From assembly GCF_038050375.1 (NCBI RefSeq), contig NZ_CP150886.1, forward strand, positions 2,707,318 through 2,771,317: 64,000 nucleotides of DNA, written 5' to 3'. This document shows, piece after piece, positions 1 through 8,207 of this stretch. A program made the position numbers and the translations under genes. The notes under the pieces were generated by a model. That model ran no database searches. It worked only from the letters and a program-made list of their open reading frames with translations, and was not told the origin of the DNA. Each line of letters opens with the position of its first letter. Position 1 is the first letter of the stretch. This DNA comes from Okeanomitos corallinicola TIOX110 (GTDB lineage Bacteria; Cyanobacteriota; Cyanobacteriia; Cyanobacteriales; Nostocaceae).

Positions 1-214
1 TAATGGAAATGATTACATTTTCTGGATTATGGCGTAACTGATTATACGCTTGCTCCCCCACCAAAAATTTTCCCTGATCTTCAGCAACCACGGAACGCGT
101 CAGCTTTCTATCTGGTGGGGTATTATCTTTAGCTGTGACAACTTCTACTTCTACTAATTTAAAAGCAGCGACAGAGTTAGTCGTTCCTAAATCAATCCCG
201 ATTGCCTTAACCAT
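1..214 (-). CDS. Hsp70 (DnaK) family chaperone, N-terminal part only
   Basis: Only the first 71 codons lie in the window and the gene runs off its left edge. The ATG at 214 is followed by the Hsp70 phosphate-1 motif GIDLGTTNS at residues 6-14, which binds ATP in the actin-like nucleotide-binding domain. Further on, a TRSVVAE segment and VGEQAYNQL match the early Hsp70 fold. The stretch between these motifs (about residues 15-40) differs from canonical housekeeping DnaK, so this is more likely one of the several cyanobacterial DnaK paralogues than the main DnaK; that is inference. Family membership is secure, the exact paralogue is not. Confidence 0.88.
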   Translation of the reverse strand, partial: MVKAIGIDLGTTNSVAAFKLVEVEVVTAKDNTPPDRKLTRSVVAEDQGKFLVGEQAYNQLRHNPENVIISI

Positions 215-684
215 TGTTATAATTCTTACCTATTATCTAATTTTGTGCAGATTTAGGTAGACTACCACTTAATAAACCACTATTTGAGAATACAAGTGAC
301 ATCGTGTTATTTTCAACACTTAAAGTTGAGGAAGCGGAAGGAGAACATTTTCCGATTCTGACACAAATACCTTAATTCTCTTTAATTAGCCACAAATTAC
401 ATAAATTGTCAACTCTGATTAATACATATCTTTTCTGGTAAACACTACCGGGTATTTACGCAAATTACGTAAGTATCCACAAAATTATATATTTTAAGTA
501 TTGATACAATGGAAACACTAAATAAATAAACTTATTGTTTCATTCATAAATGACTGTAAAACACTTAATTTATCTAAAACTTGGATGCTAACTTTTTACC
601 TAAATCTACTAATGGCAATATGATCAATACAATCAAATACTTGCCACCAATGACTTAAAATAAACAAGTTTAAAAAACATAGCA
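215..684. other. AT-rich intergenic region upstream of the Hsp70 gene
   Basis: About 470 bases separate the Hsp70 start from the end of the next minus-strand gene. I see no open frame of convincing quality, no tRNA-like cloverleaf and no strong hairpin. It probably holds the Hsp70 promoter, but no clear sigma-70 pair could be assigned. Confidence 0.5.
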
Positions 685-1380
685 TTACTTACGCAAATAA
701 CGCCACCCAAAAGCTCCTCCTAAAATCAGCAAACTGTAAGCAGAATTGAATTCAAACGGAACAGGAGTAGTGTTTAGAGTCCCATTTAGTTGTATGTTAT
801 CAATCCGGTTATTTCCCGCAGCATTAGTAGCACCATTAAAAGTAATACGCAAGAAGGCTGTAGCAGCATTATCAAGAGAATTAACATTACTGAAGTCAAA
901 AGTTTGTAGAGCAAAACTTGTGGCTGGGTTATAAGGATTTGTAGCGATGATTCCAGTGGATGAAAATGTAGTCCCATTAGTAGACCATTCAATCAAGTTG
1001 TTGTTGAAACCAGTATTTGTTCTTTGAGTTGCAAATGTGAGAATTGGGTCAGAATATGCAGAAAGATTAAACTCAAGTGTGATATTTCTGCCGTTATTGA
1101 TATTGGATGCACCACCTTGTAAAGCAAGAGCATTACCAGCAGGATCGCTACCTACAGCATTGATTGTTGTCCCTGTAAAATAGGTAATGTTGTCAGTCAC
1201 AAAATTACTGCTGAGAGTCCCATTACCTTGACTAGAATTGAAGTTGTTACTGTTAAAGTTCCAGGAATCTATAAAAGTTAGGGCTTTAACATCATCAGGA
1301 AAAACTATGTTAAAACCTACGGTAAGAGCCGAAATTAATAGAAAGTGTGTCTTTTCCAAAAAATTATTTGTCATGATCAT
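685..1380 (-). CDS. exported protein with PEP-CTERM-like sorting tail
   Basis: The mature part is a Ser/Thr/Asn-rich beta-type domain of about 180 residues with no recognised enzyme motif. The C-terminus reads VPFEF, then a hydrophobic stretch SAYSLLILGGAFGW, then the basic tail RYLRK. This is the tripartite layout of cyanobacterial PEP-CTERM sorting signals, which are processed by exosortase and direct proteins to the cell surface or extracellular matrix. The N-terminus (from MIMTNN) has a hydrophobic stretch typical of a Sec signal peptide. A longer frame opens at a TTG at 1431 but would push the signal peptide inside; ATG at 1380 or 1374 is preferred. The ligand or structural role is unknown. 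Confidence 0.72.
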   Translation of the reverse strand: MIMTNNFLEKTHFLLISALTVGFNIVFPDDVKALTFIDSWNFNSNNFNSSQGNGTLSSNFVTDNITYFTGTTINAVGSDPAGNALALQGGASNINNGRNITLEFNLSAYSDPILTFATQRTNTGFNNNLIEWSTNGTTFSSTGIIATNPYNPATSFALQTFDFSNVNSLDNAATAFLRITFNGATNAAGNNRIDNIQLNGTLNTTPVPFEFNSAYSLLILGGAFGWRYLRK

Positions 1381-1582
1381 TAATGCTAAATATTCTTTTG
1401 CCAAGATATCAATATTTTCGTTTTTAGGCAACCTATAATTTGATTCTGAATTACTCTTCTTATCTTCAGTAAATACACTATTGCTTATTCATTTATTTAA
1501 AGAATGATGATTTAAGCACTGTATGAATACAGAAACAAATAAAATAATTCATAATAGATTAAAGAATGAATTTAGATGAAAA

Positions 1583-2323
1583 ATGTTACTACATCTTAGC
1601 ACCTGGACTGAAGTCGAAGCTTATTTACAGCAATCTCAGGGAATTATTATTCCTATTGGTTCGACAGAACAACATGGCCCAACTGGTTTAATTGGAACTG
1701 ATGCTATTTGTGCAGAAGCTATATCCCGTGGTGTGGGTGACGCAACAGCAGCGATGGTTGCACCGACTATCAATGTCGGTATGGCATTACATCACACAGC
1801 TTTTCCCGGTACAATTAGTTTTCGTCCCAGCACTTTAATTTTAGTAATACGAGATCATATAACTTGTTTAGCCAAATTTGGTTTTACTAAGTTTTACTTT
1901 ATTAATGGACATGGTGGAAATATTGCTACTATGAAAGCGGCTTTTTCGGAAACTTATGCACATTTGGAAGATTTAAAAATCAATAATTGCCAACAAGTAC
2001 AATGTCAAGTGGCTAATTGGTTTATGTGTGGTTCTGTATATAAACTTGCTAAAGAATTATACGGTGATCAAGAAGGTTCTCATGCTACTCCTAGTGAAGT
2101 AGCTTTGACTCAATATGTTTATCCAGAAGCTATTAAAAAAGCTCCTCTGTCTTCAGAAGTAGCAAGTGGACACAAAATCTATGGTGCGGCTGATTTTCGT
2201 TCTCGTTATCCCGATGGCCGCATGGGTTCAAATCCTGATTTAGCAACTCCAGAACATGGTAAAAGATTTTATGATTTGGCAGTTGAAGAATTAAGTAAGG
2301 GATATTTGGAGTTTGTAAGTTAG
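1583..2323 (+). CDS. creatininase family metal-dependent hydrolase
   Basis: This 246-residue protein has the family signature IPIGSTEQHGP (Glu29, His31) followed by GTDA (Asp40) and the later NGHGGN motif (about residues 108-113). Together these supply the metal ligands of creatininase-fold amidohydrolases, a family that includes creatininase, FAPy deformylase and MftE. The length is normal for the family. The actual substrate cannot be read from the sequence; a cyclic amide or formamidopyrimidine-like compound is typical. It stands alone, 200 bases after a divergent minus-strand gene, and its ATG at 1583 has no strong ribosome binding site. Confidence 0.85.
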   Translation: MLLHLSTWTEVEAYLQQSQGIIIPIGSTEQHGPTGLIGTDAICAEAISRGVGDATAAMVAPTINVGMALHHTAFPGTISFRPSTLILVIRDHITCLAKFGFTKFYFINGHGGNIATMKAAFSETYAHLEDLKINNCQQVQCQVANWFMCGSVYKLAKELYGDQEGSHATPSEVALTQYVYPEAIKKAPLSSEVASGHKIYGAADFRSRYPDGRMGSNPDLATPEHGKRFYDLAVEELSKGYLEFVS

Positions 2324-2336
2324 GAATAAAATCTGT

Positions 2337-2449
2337 AGGGATGATTCACGAATCGTCTCTATATTCAAATAAATCAAAGGTGCTGGATAATAAATTTATT
2401 AATATGTCTGAATCAGGATGTCCAGGATTTGAGGATTTACAGGATTGAG
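2337..2449. repeat. dispersed palindromic and pentad-like repeats downstream of the creatininase-family gene
   Basis: Bases 2337-2360 form a short imperfect hairpin (GATGATTC / GAATCGTC type). Bases 2406-2449 are a run of CAGGAT/GGATTT-like units resembling a repeat that recurs in many cyanobacterial intergenic regions. Recognition is from memory of such repeats and not from a search. The rest of the gap (2450-2625) shows nothing further. Confidence 0.35.
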
Positions 2450-2625
2450 GTTTTTGATTTCTGGTATTTAGTTATTTGCAAGTAGATAATTTAAGTATTT
2501 GGGAACAGTTTAGCAGATTATAGATTATGCGATACCTTCGGTGAGCTTAACTATCGCCAAATATCAATTATATTTAATTTTTATCCCGGTCTATCTGCTA
2601 AGAGCAAAAATTCATACTTTTATTC

Positions 2626-3375
2626 CTAATTAACCCTAACTATTTCTCTCATTCCCAAAAATATCAAACTTTTATCTAAAATTATCCGTTCTCCGATTTC
2701 TGGAAATTGCTCTTTTAAATAACTTCCCAACAACTTACTATCTCCTCCAGTAATAGCAATTTTACTATCAGGAAATAACAATAACCAATGAGCGATAAAA
2801 TCCTTAATTCCTGCTAACAAAGTATAGATAATTCCGCTTTGAATTGCCGATTTTGTATCTAAGGCAAATCTTGGTGGTAATTCCTGAACTTCCCCAACTT
2901 TTAATAATGGTAATTGTCCGGTTTTTTGTCCTAAGCTGGAAAATTGTAAACCTAATCCTGGTAAAATTGCCCCACCGATTAAATTTTGATTTGCGTCTGC
3001 ACCGGTAAAAGTTAAAGCTGTTCCTGCGTCAATTACTAAAATAGGAAAACCATAAACTTTACCTCCACCAAATACAGCTAAAGCTCGATCAATTCCCAAT
3101 GTAGAATAAATTCTCCCTAAAGATATTTGATCTAAAGTAATAAATTCTGCATTTGGGTAATTTTGCCATTTTGTGGTTTGTGTGGGAACTACGGAAGCGA
3201 TGAGGAGAGGGGGTGAGGGAGTGCGGGGGTGAGGGGGTGAGTTTTGTAAATGTTCTGTATCCCAGGTAGTATTAAGTTCACCGTTGATAAATAACCCCCA
3301 GTGGAGACGGGAGTTACCAATCATCAGTGTTAATAAAAAATTATCAATAGGTTTTAATTTTCTGTTCTGGTTCAC
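2626..3375 (-). CDS. coaX: type III pantothenate kinase
   Basis: CoaX phosphorylates pantothenate, the first committed step of coenzyme A synthesis. The 249-residue protein shows the type III features: an N-terminal nucleotide loop [10 protein letters not shown] (residues 18-27), GIDRALA for substrate binding, IDAGTALT (second phosphate motif) and a C-terminal ITGGDS motif. Two oddities stand out. The first motif has Met where most CoaX proteins have Asp (D-x-GN-S/T). Residues 46-56 are a Pro/Ser-rich stretch encoded by a short tandem repeat (see the repeat entry). The start at 3375 is GTG; the conserved core begins near residue 14, so a later start cannot be excluded. Confidence 0.88.
   Translation of the reverse strand: MNQNRKLKPIDNFLLTLMIGNSRLHWGLFINGELNTTWDTEHLQNSPPHPRTPSPPLLIASVVPTQTTKWQNYPNAEFITLDQISLGRIYSTLGIDRALAVFGGGKVYGFPILVIDAGTALTFTGADANQNLIGGAILPGLGLQFSSLGQKTGQLPLLKVGEVQELPPRFALDTKSAIQSGIIYTLLAGIKDFIAHWLLLFPDSKIAITGGDSKLLGSYLKEQFPEIGERIILDKSLIFLGMREIVRVN
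3208..3240. repeat. STRR-type G/T-rich repeat inside coaX
   Basis: Bases 3208-3240 consist of variants of GGGGGTGA, and similar DNA occurs between rpoB and rpoC1 (53481-53506). Read on the minus strand it encodes residues 46-56 of CoaX, a Pro/Ser/His-rich surface-type loop between the N-terminal motif and the first GIDR region. The frame stays open. Confidence 0.7.
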
Positions 3376-3486
3376 ACTTTTAAATTTTTTAAGTGAGTGA
3401 TATGTTTTTTAAGAAAAAGTTATATTCAAGCCGTGTCACAATAGGAGGAGAGGAATAAATACTCAATTTTATTAAGGAGGGGAGTT

Positions 3487-5232
3487 ATGGTATTACTCAC
3501 CGATAGAAATGGACAGGGAAACCCTACTCCAGCAAAACGACTAACTATACAGACTGTAGAGATTGACCAGGATACCACAGCTATTCGTTCTTTGGACTGG
3601 GATCGCGATCGCTTTGATATTGAGTTTGGTTTACAAAACGGTACAACTTACAATTCTTTTCTGATCCGTGGTGAGAAAACTGTTCTTGTTGATACATCCC
3701 ACGAAAAGTTTCGTCAACTATATTTTGATACATTAACAGGTTTAATCAATCCCCAAGATATTGATTATTTAATTATCAGTCATACCGAACCAGATCACAG
3801 TGGTTTAGTTAAAGATTTGCTGCAAAAAGCACCTGATATTACCGTTGTCGCTTCTAAAGTTGCAATTCAATTTTTAGAAAATTTAGTACATCAACCTTTT
3901 AAAAGCCGTATAGTTAAAAATGGCGATCGCCTAGATATTGGTAATGGTCATGAATTTGAATTTGTGATTGCCCCTAATTTACACTGGCCTGACACCATTT
4001 TCAGCTTTGATCACAAAACCCAAATTCTCTACACCTGTGATGCTTTTGGAATGCACTATTGTTCCGATCTCACCTTTGATGAAAATTTACCAGAAATTGA
4101 AAAAGACTTTAGATATTACTACGACTGCTTAATGGGGCCAAATGCTCGTTCTGTGTTATCTGCCTTAAAACGGATGGCAGAATTGAAAACTATCAAAATG
4201 GTAGCCACTGGACACGGACCCCTATTATCTCACAATGTTGATGAATTAATTGGACGTTATCGCCATTGGAGTCAAAACCAAACCAAAGCAGAAACCGTAG
4301 TTGGGGTATTTTACGTTTCTGAATATGGTTATAGCGATCGCCTAGCTCAATCCCTCACTAAAGGTATCGTGAAAACGGGTGTAGCCGTAGAAATGGTTGA
4401 TTTGGGGGGAGCAGTTGATTTACAAGAGTTACGGGAGCTTACAGGACGCTGTGCAGGAATAGTTGTGGGTATGATTCCTGTTTCCAGCAACCCTAATATT
4501 CAAGCTGCACTCAGCACAGTGCTAGGATCAGCAACGGAAAAACAAGCCATTGGCATCTTTGAAACCGGTGGTGGCGACGATGAACCCACCTATCCTCTAT
4601 TAAATCAATTCCGGGCTGCGGGTTTAAAAGTAGCTTTTCCTGTAATTGAAATTCGGGAAACACCTACAGATAACACCTACCAAAAATGTGAAGAAGCGGG
4701 AACAGATTTGGGACAATGGGTGACAAGAGACAAAAGCATTAAAGCCATGAAATCTCTTGATGCCGAATTAGATAAAGCAGTAGGAAGAATTAGCGGCGGT
4801 TTGTATATCATCACTGCCAAAAAAGGCGATGTCTCCAGTGCGATGTTAGCCTCTTGGGTGAGTCAAGCCAGTTTTAAACCTTTAGGATTTTCCATTGCAG
4901 TAGCCAAAGATCGGGCAATTGAATCATTAATGCAAGTAGGCGATCGCTTTGTTCTTAATGTACTCGAAGAAAGCAACTATCAACCATTAATGAAGCACTT
5001 CTTAAAACGATTCGCTCCCGGTGCAGATCGTTTTGAAGGCATAAAAACCCAACCGGCGGAAAATGGCGCACCCATTTTAAGTGATGCTCTAGCTTATATG
5101 GAATGTGAAGTCATGAGCCGGATGGACTGTGGCGATCATTGGGCAGTGTACAGTACAGTTTATGCTGGTAGAGTCTCCAAACCCGAATCATTGACAGCGG
5201 TTCACCATCGGAAAGTTGGTAATCACTATTAA
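3487..5232 (+). CDS. flv3: flavodiiron protein, canonical Flv3-type
   Basis: Cyanobacterial class C flavodiiron proteins reduce O2 to water with NAD(P)H or reduced ferredoxin downstream of photosystem I, protecting it under fluctuating light. The 581 residues hold three domains: metallo-beta-lactamase-like (about 40-250), flavodoxin-like (about 265-400) and C-terminal flavin-reductase-like (about 425-580). All expected di-iron ligands are visible: H99, E101, D103, H104, H166, D185 and the histidine of TGHGP. This makes it the canonical Flv3/Flv2 type. A strong ribosome binding site (AAGGAGG) precedes the ATG. With the Flv1-type gene downstream it probably forms a hetero-oligomer. Whether it is the vegetative (A) or heterocyst (B) form cannot be decided here. 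Confidence 0.9.
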   Translation: MVLLTDRNGQGNPTPAKRLTIQTVEIDQDTTAIRSLDWDRDRFDIEFGLQNGTTYNSFLIRGEKTVLVDTSHEKFRQLYFDTLTGLINPQDIDYLIISHTEPDHSGLVKDLLQKAPDITVVASKVAIQFLENLVHQPFKSRIVKNGDRLDIGNGHEFEFVIAPNLHWPDTIFSFDHKTQILYTCDAFGMHYCSDLTFDENLPEIEKDFRYYYDCLMGPNARSVLSALKRMAELKTIKMVATGHGPLLSHNVDELIGRYRHWSQNQTKAETVVGVFYVSEYGYSDRLAQSLTKGIVKTGVAVEMVDLGGAVDLQELRELTGRCAGIVVGMIPVSSNPNIQAALSTVLGSATEKQAIGIFETGGGDDEPTYPLLNQFRAAGLKVAFPVIEIRETPTDNTYQKCEEAGTDLGQWVTRDKSIKAMKSLDAELDKAVGRISGGLYIITAKKGDVSSAMLASWVSQASFKPLGFSIAVAKDRAIESLMQVGDRFVLNVLEESNYQPLMKHFLKRFAPGADRFEGIKTQPAENGAPILSDALAYMECEVMSRMDCGDHWAVYSTVYAGRVSKPESLTAVHHRKVGNHY

Positions 5233-5257
5233 AATTCAACTCCTTGTCCCCTCTCCT

Positions 5258-5310
5258 TTCTTGTTCCCCCTCCTCGCTTGCGGGGAGGGGGTTAGGGGGT
5301 GGGGTTTTAT
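5258..5310. repeat. left ~50-bp inverted repeat flanking the DUF559 gene
   Basis: This block is the near-exact reverse complement of 5757-5806 on the other side of the DUF559 gene, differing only by a few single-base indels in G or C runs. It contains an internal palindrome (5266-5291: CCCCCTCC ... GGGGAGGGGG around CGCTTGCG). It begins shortly after the flv3 stop codon. Confidence 0.85.
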
Positions 5311-5369
5311 AACTCTGGGGAAAAACCAACAACTGCACAAAACTTCAACCCAAAAATCAATTTCTAATC

Positions 5370-5774
5370 ATGCCAGATCAAGACTGCATAAATAAAACAG
5401 GTGTTTCTGTTCCTTGGCAAAGTTCACCACAACTCTGGGAAAAACTGAAACCTTTAGCCAGACAAATGCGGAAAGAATCTACATTAGCAGAAAAGCTACT
5501 TTGGCAAAGATTAAAAAACAAACATTTAGGTTTTAAATTTCGTCGTCAGCAAGTTATTGATCGGTTTATTGTTGACTTTTACTGTCATGAAATAAAATTA
5601 GTGATTGAGGTAGATGGAGAAATTCACAATTACACTCAAAAAGAAGATGCTATTCGACAAGAGTTTTTAGAGTCTTTGGGTTTGCAGGTGATCAGATTTA
5701 AGAATGAAGATGTTTTATTAAATATAGAGGGGGTTTTAGAAAAAATTTTAGTGGCAATAAAACCCCACCCCTAA
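5370..5774 (+). CDS. DUF559 (Vsr-like PD-(D/E)XK) endonuclease-like protein
   Basis: The 134-residue protein matches the DUF559 family: an N-terminal helical part with ARQMRKESTLAEKLLWQRLK, then LGFKFRRQQVIDRFIVDFYC and the nuclease-like core KLVIEVDGEIH, ending with VIRFKNEDVLLN. The family is related to very-short-patch-repair endonucleases; activity of DUF559 proteins themselves is mostly uncharacterised. Its stop codon lies inside the right inverted repeat, so the gene and the two repeats form one unit of about 550 bp. It interrupts the flv3-flv1 gene pair in the same orientation. The role is unknown; a mobile or homing-like cassette is a reasonable hypothesis. Confidence 0.8.
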   Translation: MPDQDCINKTGVSVPWQSSPQLWEKLKPLARQMRKESTLAEKLLWQRLKNKHLGFKFRRQQVIDRFIVDFYCHEIKLVIEVDGEIHNYTQKEDAIRQEFLESLGLQVIRFKNEDVLLNIEGVLEKILVAIKPHP

Positions 5775-5806
5775 CCCCTCCCCGCAAGCGAGGAGGGGGA
5801 CAAGAG
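5757..5806. repeat. right ~50-bp inverted repeat flanking the DUF559 gene
   Basis: Reverse complement of 5258-5310 with a few small indels. It carries an internal palindrome (5775-5799) around GCAAGCG. It covers the last codons and the stop codon of the DUF559 gene and ends about 30 bases before the flv1-type ATG. Confidence 0.85.
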
Positions 5807-5838
5807 ATTAGTATTAATTTTTTTAAGGAGATAAAACT

Positions 5839-7548
5839 ATGTCAGCAACTAAACCCCGCGATGTGCAAATATTACCAGTTGGTACAAATACAACCATATT
5901 AAGATCCCGCAGTTGGGCAAGATTAAGATTTGAAATAGAATATGCTTTAGCTAAAGGTACAACTGCCAATTCTTTTATCATTCAAGGTGATAAAATTGCT
6001 GTTATTGATCCTCCTGGGGAAACTTTTACAGAAATTTATTTACAGGCTTTACAAGAAAGGATTGATGTGAAAAAAATTGACTATGTAATTCTTGGTCATA
6101 TCAATCCTAACCGTGCTGCAACATTAAAAGCTTTACGAGAAATTGCTCCCCAAATTACCTTTGTTTGTTCTAATCCAGGTGCAATTAATTTACGCACTGC
6201 TTTGGAAAATGAAGAGTTACCAATTTTGGTCATGCGGGGTGAGGAAAGTTTAGATTTAGGTCAAGGACATAACTTACAATTTATTCCCACACCTAACCCC
6301 CGTTACGCTGATGAACTTTGTACATGGGATCCCCAAACAAATATTTTATTTACTGATAAAATCTTTGGAGCGCACATCTGCGGTGATCAGGTTTTTGATG
6401 AAGGTTGGGAAACTTTTAATGAAGATAGACGTTACTATTTTGATTGTCTCATGGCTCCCCATGCCAGACAAGTAGAAACAGCCTTGGAAAAATTCGCAGA
6501 TTTGCCTGTAAGGTTGTATGCTACTGGTCATGGCCCTTTGGTGAGATACGCTTTACAGGAACTGACAGAATCTTACAAACAATGGATTAAACAGCAGACT
6601 AACGCTGACATGAGCGTGGCTTTGATTTATGCTTCTGCTTATGGAAATACTGCAACTTTAGCCCAGGCGATCGCCCGTGGTATAACTAAAACAGGTGTGA
6701 GTGTAGAATCAATAAATTGCGAATTTGCAGATCCTGAAGAAATTAAAACCGCAGTGGAAAGATCCGCAGGTTTTATTATTGGTTCTCCAACTTTAGGCGG
6801 CCATGCACCCACACCGGTACAAACCGCTTTAGGTATTGTGTTATCAACAGCAACAAACAACCAATTAGCAGGTGTTTTCGGTTCTTTTGGTTGGAGTGGG
6901 GAAGCCGTTGATTTAATCGAAAGTAAACTCAAAGATGCAGGTTACAGATTTGGTTTTGACCCTATCCGCGTTAAATTCAAACCCAATGAAGTCACTTTAC
7001 AAACCTGTGAAGAAGCAGGAACAGATTTTGCTCAAGCTTTAAAACGCGCTGCCAAGAAAACTGTCGTTGCTAGACAACCTGCGAGTAATGTTGAACAAGC
7101 AGTGGGTAGGATAGTTGGTTCTTTGTGTGTTGTCACCGCTACCCAAGGAGATGTGAAAACAGGAATGTTAGCATCTTGGGTAACTCAAGCTAGTTTTAAT
7201 CCTCCTGGTTTAACCATTGCGGTAGCTAAGGATAGAGCGATGGAAAATTTAACCCACACTGATAATAATTTTGTCGTTAATATCTTAGCTGAAGGTCGGG
7301 AAATACGTAAGCACTTTATGAAGGTTTACGCCCCTGGACAGGATAGATTTGCTGGTTTAGATACCACAGAAGCTAATAATGGCGGTGTGATTTTAAATGG
7401 TGCTTTATCTTACTTAGAATGTACAGTGCAAAACCGGATGGAAGTAGGTGATCATTGGTTGGTTTATGCCACTGTGGATGATGGTCAGGTGTTAAATCAA
7501 GATGGTGTAACTGCTGTGCATCATCGTAAATCGGCGAGTTATTATTAA
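5839..7548 (+). CDS. flv1: flavodiiron protein, non-canonical Flv1-type
   Basis: Same three-domain layout as the Flv3-type neighbour (metallo-beta-lactamase-like, flavodoxin, flavin reductase; 569 residues). The di-iron ligands are replaced: H87 is kept, but N89, N91 and R92 stand where Glu, Asp and His are in Flv3. R155 replaces a His and K174 replaces an Asp. This is the known signature of Flv1/Flv4-type subunits, which function together with a canonical partner (Flv3 for Flv1). The ATG at 5839 has a good ribosome binding site (AAGGAG, 7 bases upstream). The A or B (heterocyst) subtype is not resolvable from this window. Confidence 0.9.
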   Translation: MSATKPRDVQILPVGTNTTILRSRSWARLRFEIEYALAKGTTANSFIIQGDKIAVIDPPGETFTEIYLQALQERIDVKKIDYVILGHINPNRAATLKALREIAPQITFVCSNPGAINLRTALENEELPILVMRGEESLDLGQGHNLQFIPTPNPRYADELCTWDPQTNILFTDKIFGAHICGDQVFDEGWETFNEDRRYYFDCLMAPHARQVETALEKFADLPVRLYATGHGPLVRYALQELTESYKQWIKQQTNADMSVALIYASAYGNTATLAQAIARGITKTGVSVESINCEFADPEEIKTAVERSAGFIIGSPTLGGHAPTPVQTALGIVLSTATNNQLAGVFGSFGWSGEAVDLIESKLKDAGYRFGFDPIRVKFKPNEVTLQTCEEAGTDFAQALKRAAKKTVVARQPASNVEQAVGRIVGSLCVVTATQGDVKTGMLASWVTQASFNPPGLTIAVAKDRAMENLTHTDNNFVVNILAEGREIRKHFMKVYAPGQDRFAGLDTTEANNGGVILNGALSYLECTVQNRMEVGDHWLVYATVDDGQVLNQDGVTAVHHRKSASYY

Positions 7549-7710
7549 TATCAACGCCATTACAAAAATATAACGTAGCGATCGCAATTCTAAATTTTAT
7601 CATCTACAGGCGATCGCATCCCTCCCCCCAAATATCGCATTTTTGGAGATTAGACAAAGATGATGTAAATACGATATGCAAAAAATAAAATGATTAAACC
7701 GTGTATAATC
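7549..7710. other. intergenic region with two HIP1 octamers
   Basis: AT-rich spacer after flv1 that contains two GCGATCGC-type HIP1 sites, near 7578 and 7611. No open frame or terminator-like hairpin is evident. Confidence 0.5.
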
Positions 7711-7855
7711 CCTCGTTCCCAGACTCCGGCTGGGAATGCCTACCAGGAGGCTCTGCCTCCAAACCCAGAATACAAGCCACTTTACCCGATTTTGTCGTGG
7801 TAGTTGAGTCAGAGCTTCATCAACTGCATTCCTAGTCAGAGACTAGGAACGAGGA
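7711..7855. mobile_element. MITE-like non-coding element with 30-bp terminal inverted repeats
   Basis: The left end (7711-7740, CCTCGTTCCCAG...) and the right end (7826-7855, read in reverse complement) match at 24 of 30 positions. Inside, GGAGGCTCTGCCTCC is a perfect small hairpin. The element is about 145 bp and has no coding capacity. The end sequence resembles dispersed elements common in filamentous cyanobacteria, recalled and not searched. No obvious target-site duplication could be assigned. Confidence 0.6.
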
Positions 7856-7891
7856 AAGGGCAAAGAGAAAAATATTTTATTATATAAACAG

Positions 7892-7921
7892 TTGACAAAT
7901 ATAATATACTATTGCTATATT
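7892..7921 (+). promoter_or_regulatory. candidate sigma-70 promoter, convergent with the small peptide gene
   Basis: A perfect -35 box TTGACA at 7892-7897 is followed after 18 bases by TATATT at 7916-7921. Transcription would start near 7928 and meet the hairpin at 7947-7976 almost at once, giving an RNA of about 55-60 bases. No plus-strand gene follows within 500 bases. The DNA is very AT-rich, so a chance match is possible. Confidence 0.4.
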
Positions 7922-7946
7922 GTGTTTACATAATAAAATAAAAAAA

Positions 7947-7976
7947 GGGCAGAATGCTGGTGATAGCAGTCCACCC
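7947..7976. terminator. bidirectional rho-independent terminator
   Basis: A 12-bp stem with 11 pairs (including two G-U pairs) and a 6-base loop. On the minus strand it is followed by CTTTTTT, a good terminator for the small peptide gene (8048-8161). On the plus strand it is followed by ATGTTTTTATTT and could end the short transcript from 7928. Confidence 0.65.
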
Positions 7977-7988
7977 ATGTTTTTATTT

Positions 7989-8034
7989 AGCACGCAAATA
8001 GCGAAGTTAGTGCAAGTAACTTGATTTTCGTGCT
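7989..8034. other. structured hairpin in the 3' UTR of the small peptide gene
   Basis: The outer stem AGCACG-AAAT / ATTT-CGTGCT has 10 of 11 pairs. The inner stem AAGTTA / TAACTT is perfect and has a 7-base loop. It sits between the peptide stop codon and the terminator, and could stabilise the mRNA or act in RNA pairing; this role is inferred. Confidence 0.5.
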
Positions 8035-8047
8035 GTTTGTTAGTTAT

Positions 8048-8161
8048 CTACTTGAACTTTTCAACGATAGCCAAAACCGTTGTAGTTAAGGAATCTGCCT
8101 TTTGAAAAATAAAGGCAACAACAAGCAAGGCTAGTATAACTAGCAACATTTTCAGTATCAC
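8048..8161 (-). CDS. 37-residue single-span hydrophobic peptide (type I toxin-like)
   Basis: A GTG-started frame of 37 codons is preceded by AAGGAG 6 bases upstream (8168-8173). The peptide begins MILKMLLVILALLVVAFIF, a single hydrophobic membrane-type helix, and ends with a polar, mildly charged tail (AIVEKFK). An extended -10 promoter (TGATATAAT, 8208-8216) lies about 40 bases upstream, and hairpins plus a terminator follow the stop codon. Small size, one membrane helix, own transcription unit and a convergent promoter beyond the shared terminator resemble type I toxins such as Fst. I know no named family for it. It could equally be a small regulatory membrane peptide. Confidence 0.55.
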   Translation of the reverse strand: MILKMLLVILALLVVAFIFQKADSLTTTVLAIVEKFK

Positions 8162-8207
8162 AATTTTCTCCTTGTGAATATAAGTTAAAGTGAATATATA
8201 TTGCAAA

